From contig JANTGJ010000009.1 in assembly GCA_024762975.1 (NCBI GenBank), positions 1 through 52,428 of the forward strand: 52,428 bases of DNA. Direction: 5' to 3'. Below are positions 28,808-39,256 of this stretch, in pieces. This stretch comes from Candidatus Krumholzibacteriia bacterium. Its GTDB lineage: Bacteria; Krumholzibacteriota; Krumholzibacteriia; LZORAL124-64-63. The notes under the pieces are model-generated. The model worked only from the letters and a program-made list of their open reading frames with translations. It was not told where the DNA came from and did no database searches. The translations under genes and the position numbers were made by a program. Position 1 is the stretch's first letter. Each line of letters starts with the position of its first letter.

Positions 28808-29425
28808 ATGAAATTCCTGGTTACCGTTCTCGCCCTACTGATCGCGGCTCCGACCCTGGCTCAGATGCCCGATCTGATTTTTTCCGAATACGTGGAGGGT
28901 TCCTCGTACAACAAGGCCCTCGAGATCTACAACGGCACCGATGGCTCGGTAACGCTCGCCGACTACAGTTTGGAGATCTACGCCAACGGCGCCACGACTC
29001 CGACCGTGATCTCTCTGGGCAACTCCACCCTGGCCGCACAGGAAGTCTTCGTCGTCGCCAACCCGGCCGCCTCGAGCGCGATTCTGGGAGTGACCGATTT
29101 GACCAGCGGCGCGCTGTCCTTCAACGGAGATGATGCCGTCGTACTCGTTGGCGGAGGCCAGCCGGTGGATCACATCGGCCAGGTCGGCAACGACCCGGGA
29201 GCAGGCTGGAGTTGCGTCAGCGGCTCGACCGTGAACACGACCATCCGCCGGATGATCGGCGTCTGTAACGGTGACAATGCGGTCAGCGACCCGTTCGATC
29301 CCTGCGTCGAATACGACTTCTTCCCGAATGACACGTTCGACGGTCTGGGCCATCACACGGATGACTGCCATTCGGTCAGCGCACCGGGCACGACCTGGGC
29401 GGGCCTGAAGGCGCAGTTCCGCTAG
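28808..29425 (+). CDS. Secreted lamin-tail-domain (LTD) protein
   Basis: Signal peptide MKFLVTVLALLIAAPTLAQ; 'LIFSEYVEGSSYNKALEIYNGTDGSVTLADYSLEIYANGATT' LTD signature. Confidence 0.88.
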   Translation: MKFLVTVLALLIAAPTLAQMPDLIFSEYVEGSSYNKALEIYNGTDGSVTLADYSLEIYANGATTPTVISLGNSTLAAQEVFVVANPAASSAILGVTDLTSGALSFNGDDAVVLVGGGQPVDHIGQVGNDPGAGWSCVSGSTVNTTIRRMIGVCNGDNAVSDPFDPCVEYDFFPNDTFDGLGHHTDDCHSVSAPGTTWAGLKAQFR

Positions 29426-29447
29426 AGACGGTGGATCCCGACAAATC

Positions 29448-29493
29448 AGGGCCCGGCACTCGTTCCCCTTGATCTGAGCGAGAACCGGGCCCT
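29448..29493 (+). terminator. Hairpin downstream of the LTD gene (probable terminator)
   Basis: AGGGCCCGG (29448-29456) pairs with CCGGGCCCT (29485-29493), with inner CTCG/CGAG pairing; only a weak T-run after it. Confidence 0.6.
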
Positions 29494-29575
29494 ATTCTAT
29501 GCAGATACGAAACCCGATTCGCCGGCGCGCACCGCGTGTCGGCGATTGCGACTCCAAGAGCGAAAGGAACCCGCG

Positions 29576-30553
29576 ATGAGCAAGCCGCTGCAGGGACGCC
29601 ATTTCATTTCGACCCAGGACTGGACCGCCGAAGAGATCGAGCTGCTTCTGGAAACCAGCTGGGATCTGAAGCGCAAGTTCTACCGGGATGAGCCGCACCC
29701 CCTGCTCCGCGACAAGACGCTCTTTACGATGTTCTACGAACAGAGCACGCGCACGCGCAACAGCGTGGAAGCGGGTATGACCCAACTCGGTGGCCACGCC
29801 CACTTTCTCTCGCCGGACAAACTGCAGCTCAGCCACGGCGAAACAGCCGAGGATACCGCGCGTGTACTGAGCCGCATGGGCCATGGCATCGCGATCCGGA
29901 ATTGTGACTGGGGCCTGGGCAACCAGTTCATGCGTGCCGTGGCGGAGATTTCGCGAGTGCCGCTGATCAACCTGCAGTGCGACCTGTATCACCCATGCCA
30001 GGCCGTCGCCGACCTGATGACCATCCGCGAGAAATTCCGGAACGAGATTCGTGGCCGCAAGATGGTCGTCTCCTGGACCTACGCGCCCAGTTACGTACGC
30101 CCGATCTCGGTCCCCCACTCGGAGATTTTGCTGATGACGCGCTTCGGGCTGGATGTCACGCTGGCCCATCCGCCGGAGTTCAAGCTCCAGCCGGAAATCA
30201 TGGCCCAGGCCGAGGCCAACGCGAAGGCATCGGGTACGAAATTCGAAGTCGTCGACGACATGGACGCCGCGTTCGAGGACGCGCATATCGTCTATCCCAA
30301 GAGCTGGGGCTGTCTGGTGACCGAGCCCGACCGGGCAGCGGCCGTCCAGCACATCGAGAAATACCCGGGCTGGATCTGCAACGAGGAGCGCATGAAGCTG
30401 GCCGACCCGAATTCGATCTACATGCACCCGCTGCCGGCCAGTCGTGGTCTCGAAGTCACCGACGGCGTGATCGACGGCCCCCACTCGGTTGTCTGGGACG
30501 AGGCCGAGAACCGCCTGCACACCGCCAAGGGCCTGATGGCCCTGACGATGTAG
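29576..30553 (+). CDS. ygeW: YgeW-like knotted carbamoyltransferase
   Basis: 'FYEQSTRTRNSVEAGMTQLGG', 'LINLQCDLYHPCQAVADL', 'MVVSWTYAPSYVRPISVPHSEILLMTRFGLDVTLAHP', 'AHIVYPKSW', 'MHPLPA' closely resemble recalled YgeW. Confidence 0.85.
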   Translation: MSKPLQGRHFISTQDWTAEEIELLLETSWDLKRKFYRDEPHPLLRDKTLFTMFYEQSTRTRNSVEAGMTQLGGHAHFLSPDKLQLSHGETAEDTARVLSRMGHGIAIRNCDWGLGNQFMRAVAEISRVPLINLQCDLYHPCQAVADLMTIREKFRNEIRGRKMVVSWTYAPSYVRPISVPHSEILLMTRFGLDVTLAHPPEFKLQPEIMAQAEANAKASGTKFEVVDDMDAAFEDAHIVYPKSWGCLVTEPDRAAAVQHIEKYPGWICNEERMKLADPNSIYMHPLPASRGLEVTDGVIDGPHSVVWDEAENRLHTAKGLMALTM

Positions 30554-30559
30554 GCCATC

Positions 30560-31855
30560 GTGGCGCGCGCCCGATCCCTGCCCGAGGTAGCTGCCAACCC
30601 GCACTGGCTGGGCTACCGTTGTTTGTGCTGCGGCCGCGAAGTCGAACGCGAGTACCAGTTCTGGGTCTGTCCCGACTGCGGGCTGAACGGCATCCTCGAT
30701 GCGGTCTACGACCTGGAGGCGATCCGGCGCGAGCTTGCGGTCTCTCCCTTTGCAGCGCATGTCGCACGCGGCTTCTGGCGCTTTGCCCCGTTGCTACCGG
30801 TTCAGCCGGAAGCGGCTCACGCCGCCTGGACCATTCACGGGGCCGAGTTGCTCCGCGCCCCCGGCATCGCCGAGGGCATGGATCTGGCCGAAGTGCTGTT
30901 GAAAGACGATACGCGCCTGCCCTCGGGCAGCCTGAAAGACCGGGCGGCCGCGATCGCGATTACCGATGCCCATCGGCGCGGATTGCATCACATCGCCTGC
31001 TCGTCGACGGGCAATGCCGCCGCCAGCCTGGCGGTTCTCGGCGCGCGGGCCGGTTTCCAGAGCACCATTTTCGTACCGGCAACCGCACCCGAGGCGAAGC
31101 TTGCCCAGCTTTTGCTGCACGGCGCGTCGGTCGAGCGCGTCGACGGCACCTACGACCAGACGTTCGACCTATCTTTGCGGCGCATCGCCGAAAACGGTTG
31201 GTACAGTCGCAATTGCGCGCACAACCCCCTGCTGGTCGAAGGGAAGAAAACCGCGGCTTTGGAGCTCGCGCTGGAATTGATCCATGACGGGCAGGCGCTT
31301 CCGGACGAGGTTTTCGTACCGGTCGGTGATGGCTGCATCGTATCGTCGACGGCGAAGGCTTTTGCTCAGCTCGTCGAACTGGGCCTGATCGACCGTTCAC
31401 CCCGCATCTGGGGTGTCCAGGCCGCCGGCGCAGCCCCCCTGGCGAACGCCTGGCGCAGGGCGGGTTCCGTGGCCCCCGGGTTGGAACCGCTCGCGATTCT
31501 GGACGCCGTGGAGCCGTTGATTCCTGCTACTGTCGCCGACTCGATCAGCGTGGGTATACCGCGCAACCGGTTGCGGGCGTGGCGATCGGTAGGTGCTTCC
31601 GGCGGAGGATTCCTGAGTGTGACGGACGAGGAGATTCTTGGGGCGATCCGGACCCTGGCCCGTGAATCGGGCCTCTTTGCCGAGCCCTCCGGCGCCGCCG
31701 GTTTTGCCGGGCTCAAGAAGGCGCGGTCCGAGGGACGGATCGCGGCCGGCGCGCGAGTCGCGGTTCTGGTCACGGGCAACGGATTGAAGGATCCCCTGGC
31801 CGCCCTGGCCGGCGTCAGGATTCCTGATCCGGTGCCGCCTGCGGGTGATCGCTGA
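30560..31855 (+). CDS. Threonine synthase-like PLP-dependent lyase with N-terminal zinc ribbon
   Basis: GTG start 6 nt after ygeW; 'YRCLCCGREVEREYQFWVCPDCGLNGILDAVYDLEAI', 'LLKDDTRLPSGSLKDRAAAIAI', 'SSTGNAAASLAVLGARAG', 'VPVGDGCIVSSTAKAF'. Confidence 0.85.
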   Translation: MARARSLPEVAANPHWLGYRCLCCGREVEREYQFWVCPDCGLNGILDAVYDLEAIRRELAVSPFAAHVARGFWRFAPLLPVQPEAAHAAWTIHGAELLRAPGIAEGMDLAEVLLKDDTRLPSGSLKDRAAAIAITDAHRRGLHHIACSSTGNAAASLAVLGARAGFQSTIFVPATAPEAKLAQLLLHGASVERVDGTYDQTFDLSLRRIAENGWYSRNCAHNPLLVEGKKTAALELALELIHDGQALPDEVFVPVGDGCIVSSTAKAFAQLVELGLIDRSPRIWGVQAAGAAPLANAWRRAGSVAPGLEPLAILDAVEPLIPATVADSISVGIPRNRLRAWRSVGASGGGFLSVTDEEILGAIRTLARESGLFAEPSGAAGFAGLKKARSEGRIAAGARVAVLVTGNGLKDPLAALAGVRIPDPVPPAGDR

Positions 31856-33182
31856 CCCGATCGCGATCGACACGGTCCAGCACTTCGGCCAGATCCGCCA
31901 CCACGTAGGGTTTTTGCAGGAATCCGCGAATTCCCTCGCCGGCGAAGCGGGTCGAGATCTCCTGCTCGTGGTATCCGCTGGTCAGGATGACTTCCACCTC
32001 CGGATTCATCGCGACCAGCTGCCGAAAGACCGCAAGTCCATCCATCTCGGGCATGACGAGATCCAGAATCACGCAATCGATTCGCTCGTGCTCGGCGCGA
32101 TAGATCTCGAGCGCTTGCCGACCGCCGGCTGCGACCAGAACGTCATACCCCAATCGTGAAAGCATGCGCTGACAGAGCACGCGCAGGTACTCTTCGTCGT
32201 CTACAACCAGGATCGTAGCCGAACCGCTGCGCGTTGCGGAGACCCGCGGCGGGAAGCGGTCCGCTTCCGGCACCCCCACCGAGGCCGCCGGGAAATGGAC
32301 CCGGAATCGGCTCCCTTCACCCTTGCGCGAACGGACGCACAACAGCGCCTGGTGCCCGCGGACGATCCCCAGAACCGAAGCCAGACCCAACCCGCGTCCC
32401 TGGATCTTCGTCGTGAAAAACGGATCGAAAATACGTTGCAGCGTCTGCTCGTCCATCCCCTCGCCGGTATCGCTGACCTCGAGGTAGACGTAGTCGCTCC
32501 CGACGCCCGCTTCGCCCAGTACGCACTCCTGTCGATCGGCAGTCATCAACGGACCCGAACCGGTCGCCAGGGTGATGACGCCCCCCGCGCTACCGAGAGA
32601 CTCGGACGCATTGACGACCAGGTTCATGATGATCTGATGGATCTGGGCCGGGTCGGCTTCGATCAACGGAAGGTCGTCGATCAGGTCCAGGCGCAGGGTA
32701 ACGTTTCTCGAAACCGCGACCCTCAACATCGGCGCCATTTCGCGCGAGATGGACGAGATCGCCAGCGGTGTCAGATGGAACCGGCCCTGGCCGGCAAAAG
32801 CGAAGAGTTGGTTGCACAGATCCGCCGCACGTCCCGTGGCCTTGCGAATCTCGTCCAGCAGCGCCTGGCCGTCACGACCCGCTTTCAGGTCCTGATCCAG
32901 AAGATCCGCGTTGCCCATGATGGCCAGCAAGAGATTGTTGAAGTCGTGGGCGATGCCTCCGGCCATGCGCCCCAGACTATCCAACTTCTCGGCACGCTGC
33001 GTCCGCAGGGAAACCTCCGAAACTCCCTGCTCGGACTTGGATCGATATTGGTCGTCCATGGCCCATTCGGCAACCGGAATACGGGCCCCACCCCCTGGAA
33101 CCCGATGCGGGCGTATCGCTTCCCCCGTCCAGCGATCGGCTCGGGCCGCCGCCTCCTCGTCGCAATATACAGGAAAACCCAA
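31815..33182 (-). CDS. Soluble hybrid sensor histidine kinase with C-terminal receiver domain
   Basis: 'LDSLGRMAGGIAHDFNNLLLAIMGNADLL' H-box, 'VNASESLG', 'DTGEGMDEQTLQRIFDPFFTTKIQGRGLGLASVLGIVRGH', REC 'LVVDDEEYLRVLC...VILDLVMPEMDG'. Confidence 0.92.
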   Translation of the reverse strand: MGFPVYCDEEAAARADRWTGEAIRPHRVPGGGARIPVAEWAMDDQYRSKSEQGVSEVSLRTQRAEKLDSLGRMAGGIAHDFNNLLLAIMGNADLLDQDLKAGRDGQALLDEIRKATGRAADLCNQLFAFAGQGRFHLTPLAISSISREMAPMLRVAVSRNVTLRLDLIDDLPLIEADPAQIHQIIMNLVVNASESLGSAGGVITLATGSGPLMTADRQECVLGEAGVGSDYVYLEVSDTGEGMDEQTLQRIFDPFFTTKIQGRGLGLASVLGIVRGHQALLCVRSRKGEGSRFRVHFPAASVGVPEADRFPPRVSATRSGSATILVVDDEEYLRVLCQRMLSRLGYDVLVAAGGRQALEIYRAEHERIDCVILDLVMPEMDGLAVFRQLVAMNPEVEVILTSGYHEQEISTRFAGEGIRGFLQKPYVVADLAEVLDRVDRDRVSDHPQAAPDQES

Positions 33183-33209
33183 GCCAAGGGAATCCGGGAT
33201 TTCCGCTGC

Positions 33210-34805
<1,596 letters not shown>

Positions 34806-35028
34806 CGTGCTCTTCCTGTTCATTGGATGCAGGGATATTGCCTAGCTGGAATCTAGTACGAGTTGCCATTCCAAACCAGTCGCGAATCGGCCGAAAAGCA
34901 CCGCCACCGGCCCACGGCAGCCTCCGCAAGGCCGCTAAAGACTTCCCGTATTTCGCCGATCTATTCCTGGTACGAGGGGCTTCCGGCAAGCCCACGCAGC
35001 CCAGTCCGACCGAAACGAGACCGCTTCG

Positions 35029-35673
35029 ATGACCACAAGTCCAAGCAGTATCGATAGAACGGGGACCCTCCACCGGCGTTGGCCGGGGTATGCCTGGTTC
35101 ATGGTTCTTTGGGCACTGGCCTCCGGGGCGCTGATTCCGGGACCTGCGGCCGCTTCCAGCCTGCGCGAAAATGCCAAGATCAAGGCAAGCTACCTGCTGA
35201 ACTTCGCCAAGCTCGTCGAATGGCCGGCCGATCGATCCGGCGAAAAAGAATCCAATTTCCTGATCGGGTTGCACGGTGACCCCTACCTTTGGAAGGCCAG
35301 CCGACGGGGGCTGGCCGGCAAGAAAGTGGACGGTGAGCGGATCCAGGTGAAGTCCCTGTCGCTCGAGGACGCGATGGACCCGCCACCGGGGATGAAGATT
35401 CTCTATATCACGGGTTCCGAGCCGGATGAATTGAAGAAACTGGTCGCGGCACTGGCGGATCGCCCCGTCGTGCTGATCGGAGACTCCCCTGGATTCTGCG
35501 ATCTGGGCGGCACGATCGGCCTTCTGGAACGGGACGGGCGCATTCTCTTCGAGATCAACCGCACCCACGAATTGCACAACGGGTACCGGATCAATTCCCG
35601 GCTGTTGCGCATCGCCGACCGGTTGCTCGGGGGAACCACCGCCGCTGCGGTTCGAACTCCCTCGCAACCTTGA
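35029..35673 (+). CDS. YfiR/DUF4154 family periplasmic protein
   Basis: Signal/TM segment then '[41 protein letters not shown]', '[49 protein letters not shown]', the DUF4154 signature. Confidence 0.9.
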   Translation: MTTSPSSIDRTGTLHRRWPGYAWFMVLWALASGALIPGPAAASSLRENAKIKASYLLNFAKLVEWPADRSGEKESNFLIGLHGDPYLWKASRRGLAGKKVDGERIQVKSLSLEDAMDPPPGMKILYITGSEPDELKKLVAALADRPVVLIGDSPGFCDLGGTIGLLERDGRILFEINRTHELHNGYRINSRLLRIADRLLGGTTAAAVRTPSQP

Positions 35674-35689
35674 CGCAAAAGGATACGAA

Positions 35690-38047
35690 GTGGCCAAGCG
35701 GGCAAACCGGGCACGACGTGACAAGATTCGGCGGCGACTGCTGCCCCGTCGTTTTCGTGACATCTCGCTGCGACACAAGTTGCGGCTGATCACGGCCGCG
35801 GCCAGCGTCGTTTCGATCCTCTGCGGAGTCGCGATTCTGGCCTCGATCGACTTCGCACGAACCACGACGCGGTTGGTGGACGACTTTTCCCTGACCGCTC
35901 GCATGGTCAGTGAGAATGCCGGCGTATCCATGCTTTTCGACGATGCGGAAACGGCGGCAGAAGCGTTGCGCGCCCTGCAAGTGGACCCACGGGTTCTTTC
36001 GGCCGAACTCCGGGCTCCGGACGGCGCGGTCTTCGCATCCTACACCGCCGAGCCCCGGGACGAGACCGACACGAAAACGCTCGGCCTGATCAGCGCATGG
36101 CACGGCGTCGACACGACCTCGATCAACGAGCCCGTCATTTTCGAGGGCGACGCCCTCGGTTCGATCGTGCTCGTTGCCAACATCGGTGAGCGCAAGGCGC
36201 GCCTGGTGTCACAACTGCTGGTCGTTCTTCTGATTCTGCCTTTGACCAGCCTCGCCGGTTCGCTCCTTCTGGAGCGAACACAGCGGCGCGTGATTCGTCC
36301 ACTCGAGGCACTCTCGGCCACGGCCCGACAGATCTCGCATGACCAGAACCTCAAGGAGCGCGTACAGAAAGAGGGCGACGACGAAATCGGGCAACTCGTG
36401 GATTCCTTCAACGAGATGCTCGGCGAGCTGGAATCCAAGACCGTCGCCAAGGAAATGGCCGATGACGCCAACCGTGCCAAGAGCGCATTCCTGGCCAACA
36501 TGAGCCACGAGATCCGGACCCCCATGAACGGCGTCCTGGGAATGGCGAATCTGTTGCGCGATACCGACCTGAACGATGAACAGCGCGAATATGCCCAGAC
36601 GATCTGTCGCTCGGCTGATCATCTCCTGGTCATCCTGAACGACATTCTTGATTACTCACGAATCGAGGCCGGGCGCATGCAGCTCCTGACCGGCGAGTTC
36701 GATCTGCGCGATCTGCTGGAGGATGTCGCGGAACTGATGGCCTCGCGGATCGCTTCGAAACCCGTCACCCTGGATCTCGACTACCCGACCGACCTGCCGC
36801 AACAGGTCGTCGGCGATGCCGGACGCATACGTCAGATCGTTTCCAACCTGCTGGGCAATGCGGTCAAATTCACCGAGGCCGGCTACGTGCGGATCTCGGT
36901 ACGGGGACAAGCCGGCGTGGACGGCACCCGCGACTGGCGCATCGGAATCACCGATAGCGGGATCGGCATCAGCGAGAAAGGACTCTCCAAGCTATTCCAA
37001 CGCTTCTCCCAGGTGGACGGATCCTTCAAGCGGCGATTCGGCGGCACCGGGCTGGGCCTGTCGATCAGTCACCAGCTGACGCAATTGATGGGCGGTACGA
37101 TCGAGGCGGCGAGTACTGTGGGAGAGGGTTCGGTATTCACTCTTTGCCTCAATTTACCCGAGGGACGGACGCCCTCTACCGGTGACCTGCCTCACTGTTC
37201 GGAACAGCGCGTCTTCGTGGCCGAGGCGGATCCGTTCCGCCGCCGGACGCTGTCACGGATCCTTTCCGATATCGGTTGCGATGTGCTGGAAATCGAAAAC
37301 CCCGAAGTATTGAAGCGGTTCGTTGATCATCGCACTGAGGCCTTGTCCTCCTCCACCTTGATCGTGGGCTGCCATTTCTTCGCCGAAAACGAGCAAATCC
37401 GCGACCACCTGATTCCTCGCTTCGATGACCTGACCTCCGCCGGCTGCCGAATTTTCTGGTTGGGGGAGAACCGGGGCGCCGTAGCGGCCGGTGCCCTGTC
37501 CGGTGCGCCGCTGATTCGAACGCCGTTGCGATTGTCACAGGTTCTGCGGGTTCTCGGATACGAGCAGGGTGCCCACGAGGAGTCACCGCCGGACGGCGCG
37601 CCGACCGACTCGATCGCTCCGATCGCTCCGATCGCTCCGGGCGGGAAACCGTGGGTACTGCTGGTGGACGACAATCGGGTCAACCGCATCGTGGCCGCGC
37701 GCATCCTCGAAAAACTGGATTGTCGGGTGGAGCAGGCGGAAAACGGCCAGCAAGCCTACGAACGGGTCCAGCAGAATACCTACGCCATGGTCCTGATGGA
37801 TTGCCACATGCCGGTCATGGATGGCTACGAGGCGACCGAGGCGATTCGCCAACTCGAAGGCGAAGTGGGCCGCGTGCCGATCGTCGCGTTGACGGCCTCG
37901 GTCATGCCCGAGGATCGGGAACGCTGCCGGGTTGCGGGCATGGATGATTTCCTGGCCAAGCCCCTGCGCCAGAAAGCGCTGCGCGGGGCGATCCAGACCT
38001 GGTGCCCCGCCGCACGGGACACCGCCGAAGCCTGCCCCCTCTGCTGA
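35690..38047 (+). CDS. Hybrid sensor histidine kinase: YfiN-like (CHASE8-type) periplasmic domain, HAMP, HisKA, HATPase, degenerate receiver, receiver
   Basis: GTG start 16 nt after yfiR; '[93 protein letters not shown]'; '[23 protein letters not shown]'; '[14 protein letters not shown]'; '[13 protein letters not shown]...[16 protein letters not shown]'. Confidence 0.92.
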   Translation: MAKRANRARRDKIRRRLLPRRFRDISLRHKLRLITAAASVVSILCGVAILASIDFARTTTRLVDDFSLTARMVSENAGVSMLFDDAETAAEALRALQVDPRVLSAELRAPDGAVFASYTAEPRDETDTKTLGLISAWHGVDTTSINEPVIFEGDALGSIVLVANIGERKARLVSQLLVVLLILPLTSLAGSLLLERTQRRVIRPLEALSATARQISHDQNLKERVQKEGDDEIGQLVDSFNEMLGELESKTVAKEMADDANRAKSAFLANMSHEIRTPMNGVLGMANLLRDTDLNDEQREYAQTICRSADHLLVILNDILDYSRIEAGRMQLLTGEFDLRDLLEDVAELMASRIASKPVTLDLDYPTDLPQQVVGDAGRIRQIVSNLLGNAVKFTEAGYVRISVRGQAGVDGTRDWRIGITDSGIGISEKGLSKLFQRFSQVDGSFKRRFGGTGLGLSISHQLTQLMGGTIEAASTVGEGSVFTLCLNLPEGRTPSTGDLPHCSEQRVFVAEADPFRRRTLSRILSDIGCDVLEIENPEVLKRFVDHRTEALSSSTLIVGCHFFAENEQIRDHLIPRFDDLTSAGCRIFWLGENRGAVAAGALSGAPLIRTPLRLSQVLRVLGYEQGAHEESPPDGAPTDSIAPIAPIAPGGKPWVLLVDDNRVNRIVAARILEKLDCRVEQAENGQQAYERVQQNTYAMVLMDCHMPVMDGYEATEAIRQLEGEVGRVPIVALTASVMPEDRERCRVAGMDDFLAKPLRQKALRGAIQTWCPAARDTAEACPLC

Positions 38048-39151
38048 TCATTTTTTCTGGAAAGCCTCGAGCAATCGCCGGGCGGCACTCGTCGCCGGCA
38101 AACGACCTTCCGCGACCTCGATTTCCAGCGTCGGCAGGATCGCTTGCACTCCGGGGTGGGCTCGGTACCAGTCCTCCAGCCCGGACCGGACCAGATCGTG
38201 CATCCACTGAATTTCCTGCTCTCGCCGTCGCGCGGCGTGTCCTCCCGATTCGCCGGTGATGGCGATGAAGCGCTCGACGACCGTCCAGATCTCGGCGACG
38301 CCCTGGCCGCGCAAAGCCGAAGCCGTAAAGGCCCGGGTGCTCCAGCCCTCGGTCGCCGGGCGCAGGAAGTGCAGTACCCGATCAAACTCGGCACAGGCCT
38401 GTTGCGCCGCGATGGCATGTTTGCCGTCGGCCTTGTTCACCAGGATCGCGTCGGCAATTTCCATCACGCCCCGCTTGATTCCCTGCAATTCGTCTCCCGC
38501 ACCGGCCAGCAGAACCAGCAGGAAGAAATCGACCATCGAGCGGACCAGAGCCTCGCTTTGTCCCACACCAACCGTCTCGACCAGAATCACATCGTAGCCG
38601 GCGGCCTCGAACAGCAGAATCGCCTCGCGCGTCTTGCGGGCCACGCCACCCAACGTGCCGCCCGAGGGAGACGGTCGAATGAAGGCGTTCGGGTCTGCGG
38701 CGAGCTTCTCCATGCGGGTCTTGTCGCCCAGAATACTGCCACCGGTCCGGCTGCTCGACGGATCCACCGCCGTGACGGCCACCCGCAATCCGCGCGAGGT
38801 CAGCAGGGTTCCGAGCGCTTCGACCAGGGTGCTCTTGCCGGCTCCCGGCACGCCGGTGATGCCGACGCGGATCGACTCGCGCCTGCGAGGCAGGATCCGT
38901 GTCAGCACTTCCTGGGCCAGCGCCTGGTGGTCCGCCGACGCCGACTCGACCAGGGTAATCGCGCGAGCCAGCACGACGCGGTCACCGGCCAGTACTCCGG
39001 CCACCAATTCATCCGCCGACAATTGCCGGCGCCGCCCTGCCTCGGGGGTGGAACCGCCCGTGAAGGGCTTGTCCATACCGTCGTGTCCGCCTTCGACACC
39101 GGGCCGGACATGTAGTGCGGATGGGCGCGGCTTCTTTTTCGAATCGCTCAT
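38048..39151 (-). CDS. meaB: Methylmalonyl-CoA mutase-associated GTPase MeaB
   Basis: 'VGITGVPGAGKSTLVEALGTLLTSRGLRVAVTAVDPSSSRTGGSILGDKTRMEKLAADPNAFIRPSPSGGTLGGVARKTREAILLFEAAGYDVILVETVGVGQSE'. Confidence 0.95.
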   Translation of the reverse strand: MSDSKKKPRPSALHVRPGVEGGHDGMDKPFTGGSTPEAGRRRQLSADELVAGVLAGDRVVLARAITLVESASADHQALAQEVLTRILPRRRESIRVGITGVPGAGKSTLVEALGTLLTSRGLRVAVTAVDPSSSRTGGSILGDKTRMEKLAADPNAFIRPSPSGGTLGGVARKTREAILLFEAAGYDVILVETVGVGQSEALVRSMVDFFLLVLLAGAGDELQGIKRGVMEIADAILVNKADGKHAIAAQQACAEFDRVLHFLRPATEGWSTRAFTASALRGQGVAEIWTVVERFIAITGESGGHAARRREQEIQWMHDLVRSGLEDWYRAHPGVQAILPTLEIEVAEGRLPATSAARRLLEAFQKK

Positions 39152-39256
39152 CGGGGTCCTCGGGATCGGAAAGTACGGCATCTCGACCTGGGTCAACCTG
39201 CTTCCAAAATAGCCGGAATCGAGGAGAAACGGCAGGGAAGAATTTCGTCGAAAGGA

